From assembly GCF_030908405.1 (NCBI RefSeq), contig NZ_CP133089.1, positions 558,001-622,000 on the forward strand: a stretch of DNA of 64,000 bases. The letters are read 5' to 3'. This stretch comes from Aminobacterium sp. MB27-C1. GTDB taxonomy: Bacteria > Synergistota > Synergistia > Synergistales > Aminobacteriaceae. The notes beneath the pieces are model-generated. The model was given only the letters and a program-made list of their open reading frames with translations, did no database searches and was not told the DNA's origin. A program made the position numbers and the translations under genes. Below, one piece after another: positions 62,386 to 64,000 of this stretch. Every line of letters begins with the position of its first letter. Position 1 is the stretch's first letter.

Positions 62386-63803
62386 CAGCTCTCGGCAGAA
62401 TGCCGGCCCTCTTTCCCTTTGCCGGCATATGTCTGGCCCTTCTTGTTCAGCAACGTGGCGTGTCATTGATATGGGATTCTTTACTGGCCATGCTTGGCAC
62501 TCTGGCGTTGCTTTTCCTTTTTACTGACAGAGATGCTCCCGATTATTGGAAGGCCGCTATAGGACTTCTTCTTATTGCGGGAATTGGCAGCATGGGAGTT
62601 TGCCTGAGAGTGTCTGAGCCTTTTGACCATGCCGGAGAGAGATACAAAGGGCAGGGCGTTGTTCTTTACGAGCGTTCCTGGGGAGGAAGAAGGGCTCTTT
62701 TGCTTCGAACCTCAGTAGGTCGGGTTATGGTAAAAGTAGGGCCCCAGTATGAACTTCTTCCTGGAGATAAAATAAAATTATCGGGGATACTGCTCGAACT
62801 TCCGTCAGATAAGGATAATTCCTTTCGAGAGGACCGATATTGGAAAGCCCGCGGAGCCGTTGGCGAGATTATTCCAGAAGATGTTTCGTTGCTTGGCTCA
62901 TCACGCTGGATGTCGCCCATTGGGTGGAGAAATGCCCTCGTACAGCGTATTCTTTTGACATTGCCTCCCCGTACGCGAGGGTACATACTGGCCTGTTGGA
63001 CCGGTCTGAAATCTCCAGTGTTGAGCTTTAAGCATCAGCAATGGGGGACGAGCCACCTATTGGCTGTTTCCGGTTTTCACGTTGCTCTTTTTGTTTCAGG
63101 CCTGTGGCTTCTTATTCCCGCAGGAAAGAAAAGGGAGCTCGTGGTTTCTGGTGCTTTGTGGGGCTATATTTTCCTGACTGGAGCGGCTCCAAGTGCGATA
63201 CGAGCTGCAATTATGATGCAGATAGCTCTTTTAGGGCGCTTATTTGGCCGACCTCCGTCACCTGTTAATTCCGTTTCACTGGCGGGACTCTTGCTTCTTT
63301 TATGGCGTCCCTTCTGGTTTTGGGATTTGGGATGGCGTCTTTCTATAATAGCGGCTTTGATTATTGCCGCAGCCCTTGAGAGAAGACTTTCTCCTCTGTG
63401 GTGGTGTAGTGTGAGTCCTGCAATTTGGGTGTCTACTCTTCCGCTGGTTTCCGCGGTCTGGGGGAGTGTCCCCTTGGCGGGAGTTGTTATGAACACTTTT
63501 GCCGGTGCTGTTTTTGGCGTTTTATATCCTCTGAGCTCTCTTTTGGTCTTGCCGTCGTTACTGGCTATCCCTGGCGGATATTGGCTTTCCCGCTCCGCTG
63601 ATGGGCTCTTTTATCTTTGGGAACTTTGTGCTGATACGATTGTTCGTTTTGTTCCCTGTCACGTCTCGTGGAACCCCTTCTGGGGAGCTTTTGCCGCTGG
63701 AATTTTACCCTTGTTTCTTGCTCGATCCATTCGGCTTTCGTGGAAGCGTTCTCTATCGACGGCATTACTGTTACAATGTGTTGTGATATTGATTTTGATG
63801 TAG
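62382..63803 (+). CDS. comEC: ComEC/Rec2-family DNA uptake channel, short form without hydrolase domain
   Basis: A 473-residue polytopic membrane protein. It has N-terminal helices, an OB-like region (YKGQGVVLYERSWGGRRALL) and the competence domain with LPPRTRGYILACWTGLKSP, WGTSHLLAVSGFHVALFVSG and GAAPSAIRAAIMMQIALLGR. Full-length ComEC (about 750 residues) ends with a metallo-beta-lactamase domain that would degrade one DNA strand. Here the frame stops at 63803 and no such domain follows before coaX. It is translationally coupled to comEA. It probably forms the DNA channel, with the nuclease supplied in trans or absent. Confidence 0.85.
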   Translation: MTALGRMPALFPFAGICLALLVQQRGVSLIWDSLLAMLGTLALLFLFTDRDAPDYWKAAIGLLLIAGIGSMGVCLRVSEPFDHAGERYKGQGVVLYERSWGGRRALLLRTSVGRVMVKVGPQYELLPGDKIKLSGILLELPSDKDNSFREDRYWKARGAVGEIIPEDVSLLGSSRWMSPIGWRNALVQRILLTLPPRTRGYILACWTGLKSPVLSFKHQQWGTSHLLAVSGFHVALFVSGLWLLIPAGKKRELVVSGALWGYIFLTGAAPSAIRAAIMMQIALLGRLFGRPPSPVNSVSLAGLLLLLWRPFWFWDLGWRLSIIAALIIAAALERRLSPLWWCSVSPAIWVSTLPLVSAVWGSVPLAGVVMNTFAGAVFGVLYPLSSLLVLPSLLAIPGGYWLSRSADGLFYLWELCADTIVRFVPCHVSWNPFWGAFAAGILPLFLARSIRLSWKRSLSTALLLQCVVILILM

Positions 63804-63850
63804 TATTTAAGATTAAGAGTTGAGACTGAGAGTTATGGAGGTTGAGAGGC

Positions 63851-64000
63851 ATGTTACTTGTTTTAGATGTAGGAAACACGACGACAGTTGTGGGTGTCTA
63901 CGATAATGATAGTCTTGTAGCTCACTGGCGGCTTGTTTCTGAACGACATACATCTGATGAACTTGGAATCTACTTACGCAACTTATTGCAGTTTGCGTCT
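63851..64000 (+). CDS. coaX: Type III pantothenate kinase CoaX, N-terminal part (runs off window)
   Basis: The first 50 codons of a Coa[21 protein letters not shown] carries the ASKHA nucleotide-binding DxGNT motif. It continues with [20 protein letters not shown], typical of the family. GGAGG lies 10-15 bases before ATG 63851. It would catalyse the first step of coenzyme A synthesis. The 3' end is outside the window. Confidence 0.93.
   Translation, partial: MLLVLDVGNTTTVVGVYDNDSLVAHWRLVSERHTSDELGIYLRNLLQFAS

Noticed and set aside
1-64000. CRISPR arrays, insertion sequences, phage genes or toxin-antitoxin pairs
   Set aside because: No regularly spaced direct repeats, transposases, integrases or phage structural genes were visible; nearly all sequence is explained by housekeeping and catabolic operons.

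Overview
The window reads as a chromosomal segment of an anaerobic, amino-acid-fermenting bacterium, most likely of the phylum Synergistota (an Aminobacterium-like organism is my best guess, from gene content and not from any search). The reasons are a complete selenocysteine-dependent glycine reductase operon, many amino-acid transporters and peptidases, a tungsten-type aldehyde:ferredoxin oxidoreductase next to NADH-dehydrogenase-like flavoprotein genes, [NiFe]-hydrogenase maturation genes, a type III glutamine synthetase, and a mix of Gram-positive-like division genes (SepF, DivIVA, RNase Y) with a Wzy_C-type glycan ligase. No tRNA, rRNA, CRISPR array, insertion sequence or prophage was seen. 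Nearly all DNA is coding, genes are tightly packed with many ATGA overlaps, and GTG/TTG starts are common.

Layout. 1-5.2 kb: end of nrdR, then a branched-chain amino-acid ABC transporter (livK-H-M-G-F). 5.3-13.8 kb: pgsA, an M20 peptidase, secA, a secreted DUF3857-like protein, argS and a DivIC/FtsB-like protein. 13.8-20.5 kb: rpsF-ssb-rpsR, then yybS-rplI-dnaB-parB and a Wzy_C ligase. 20.5-22.6 kb (minus): glutamine synthetase III. 23-32.6 kb (plus): queD-folE2, a 2-hydroxyacid dehydrogenase, then a HlyD-like protein, yggS, sepF, divIVA, recG, recX, rny and ymdB. 32.7-35 kb (minus): hypC-hypD-hypE. 35.3-45.5 kb: an NSS-family transporter, a glycine riboswitch, the grdX-trxA-grdE-grdA-grdB-grdC-grdD operon and an AGCS symporter. 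45.6-54 kb: alr, an FMN-dependent dehydrogenase (minus), transketolase, queH, an AIR-synthase-like protein, a Xaa-Pro aminopeptidase, rubredoxin and a solitary amino-acid binding protein. 54-60.2 kb (minus): a secreted hypothetical protein and a five-gene AOR/ferredoxin/[2Fe-2S]/NuoF/NuoE cluster. 60.4 kb to the end: miaB, comEA, a short comEC and the start of coaX.

How the genes work together. The centre of the window is a glycine-utilisation island. A Na+-coupled transporter on each side could import glycine or related amino acids, a glycine riboswitch precedes grdX, and GrdA/GrdB/GrdE/GrdC/GrdD with a dedicated thioredoxin convert glycine to acetyl phosphate. Both in-frame UGA codons (GrdA codon 44, GrdB codon 349) sit in the canonical selenocysteine contexts, and the grdB one has a near-ideal bacterial SECIS hairpin. 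Alanine racemase and other transporters fit the amino-acid-fermenting lifestyle. The minus-strand AOR-ferredoxin-Nuo-like cluster looks like one multi-subunit complex that oxidises aldehydes and passes electrons to NAD(P)+ and/or ferredoxin. It is the best candidate in the window for unusual redox biochemistry.

Limits. Names come from motif and family recognition by eye. Coordinates of starts follow ribosome-binding-site spacing where it was informative. Promoters and hairpins were located by eye without energy calculations.
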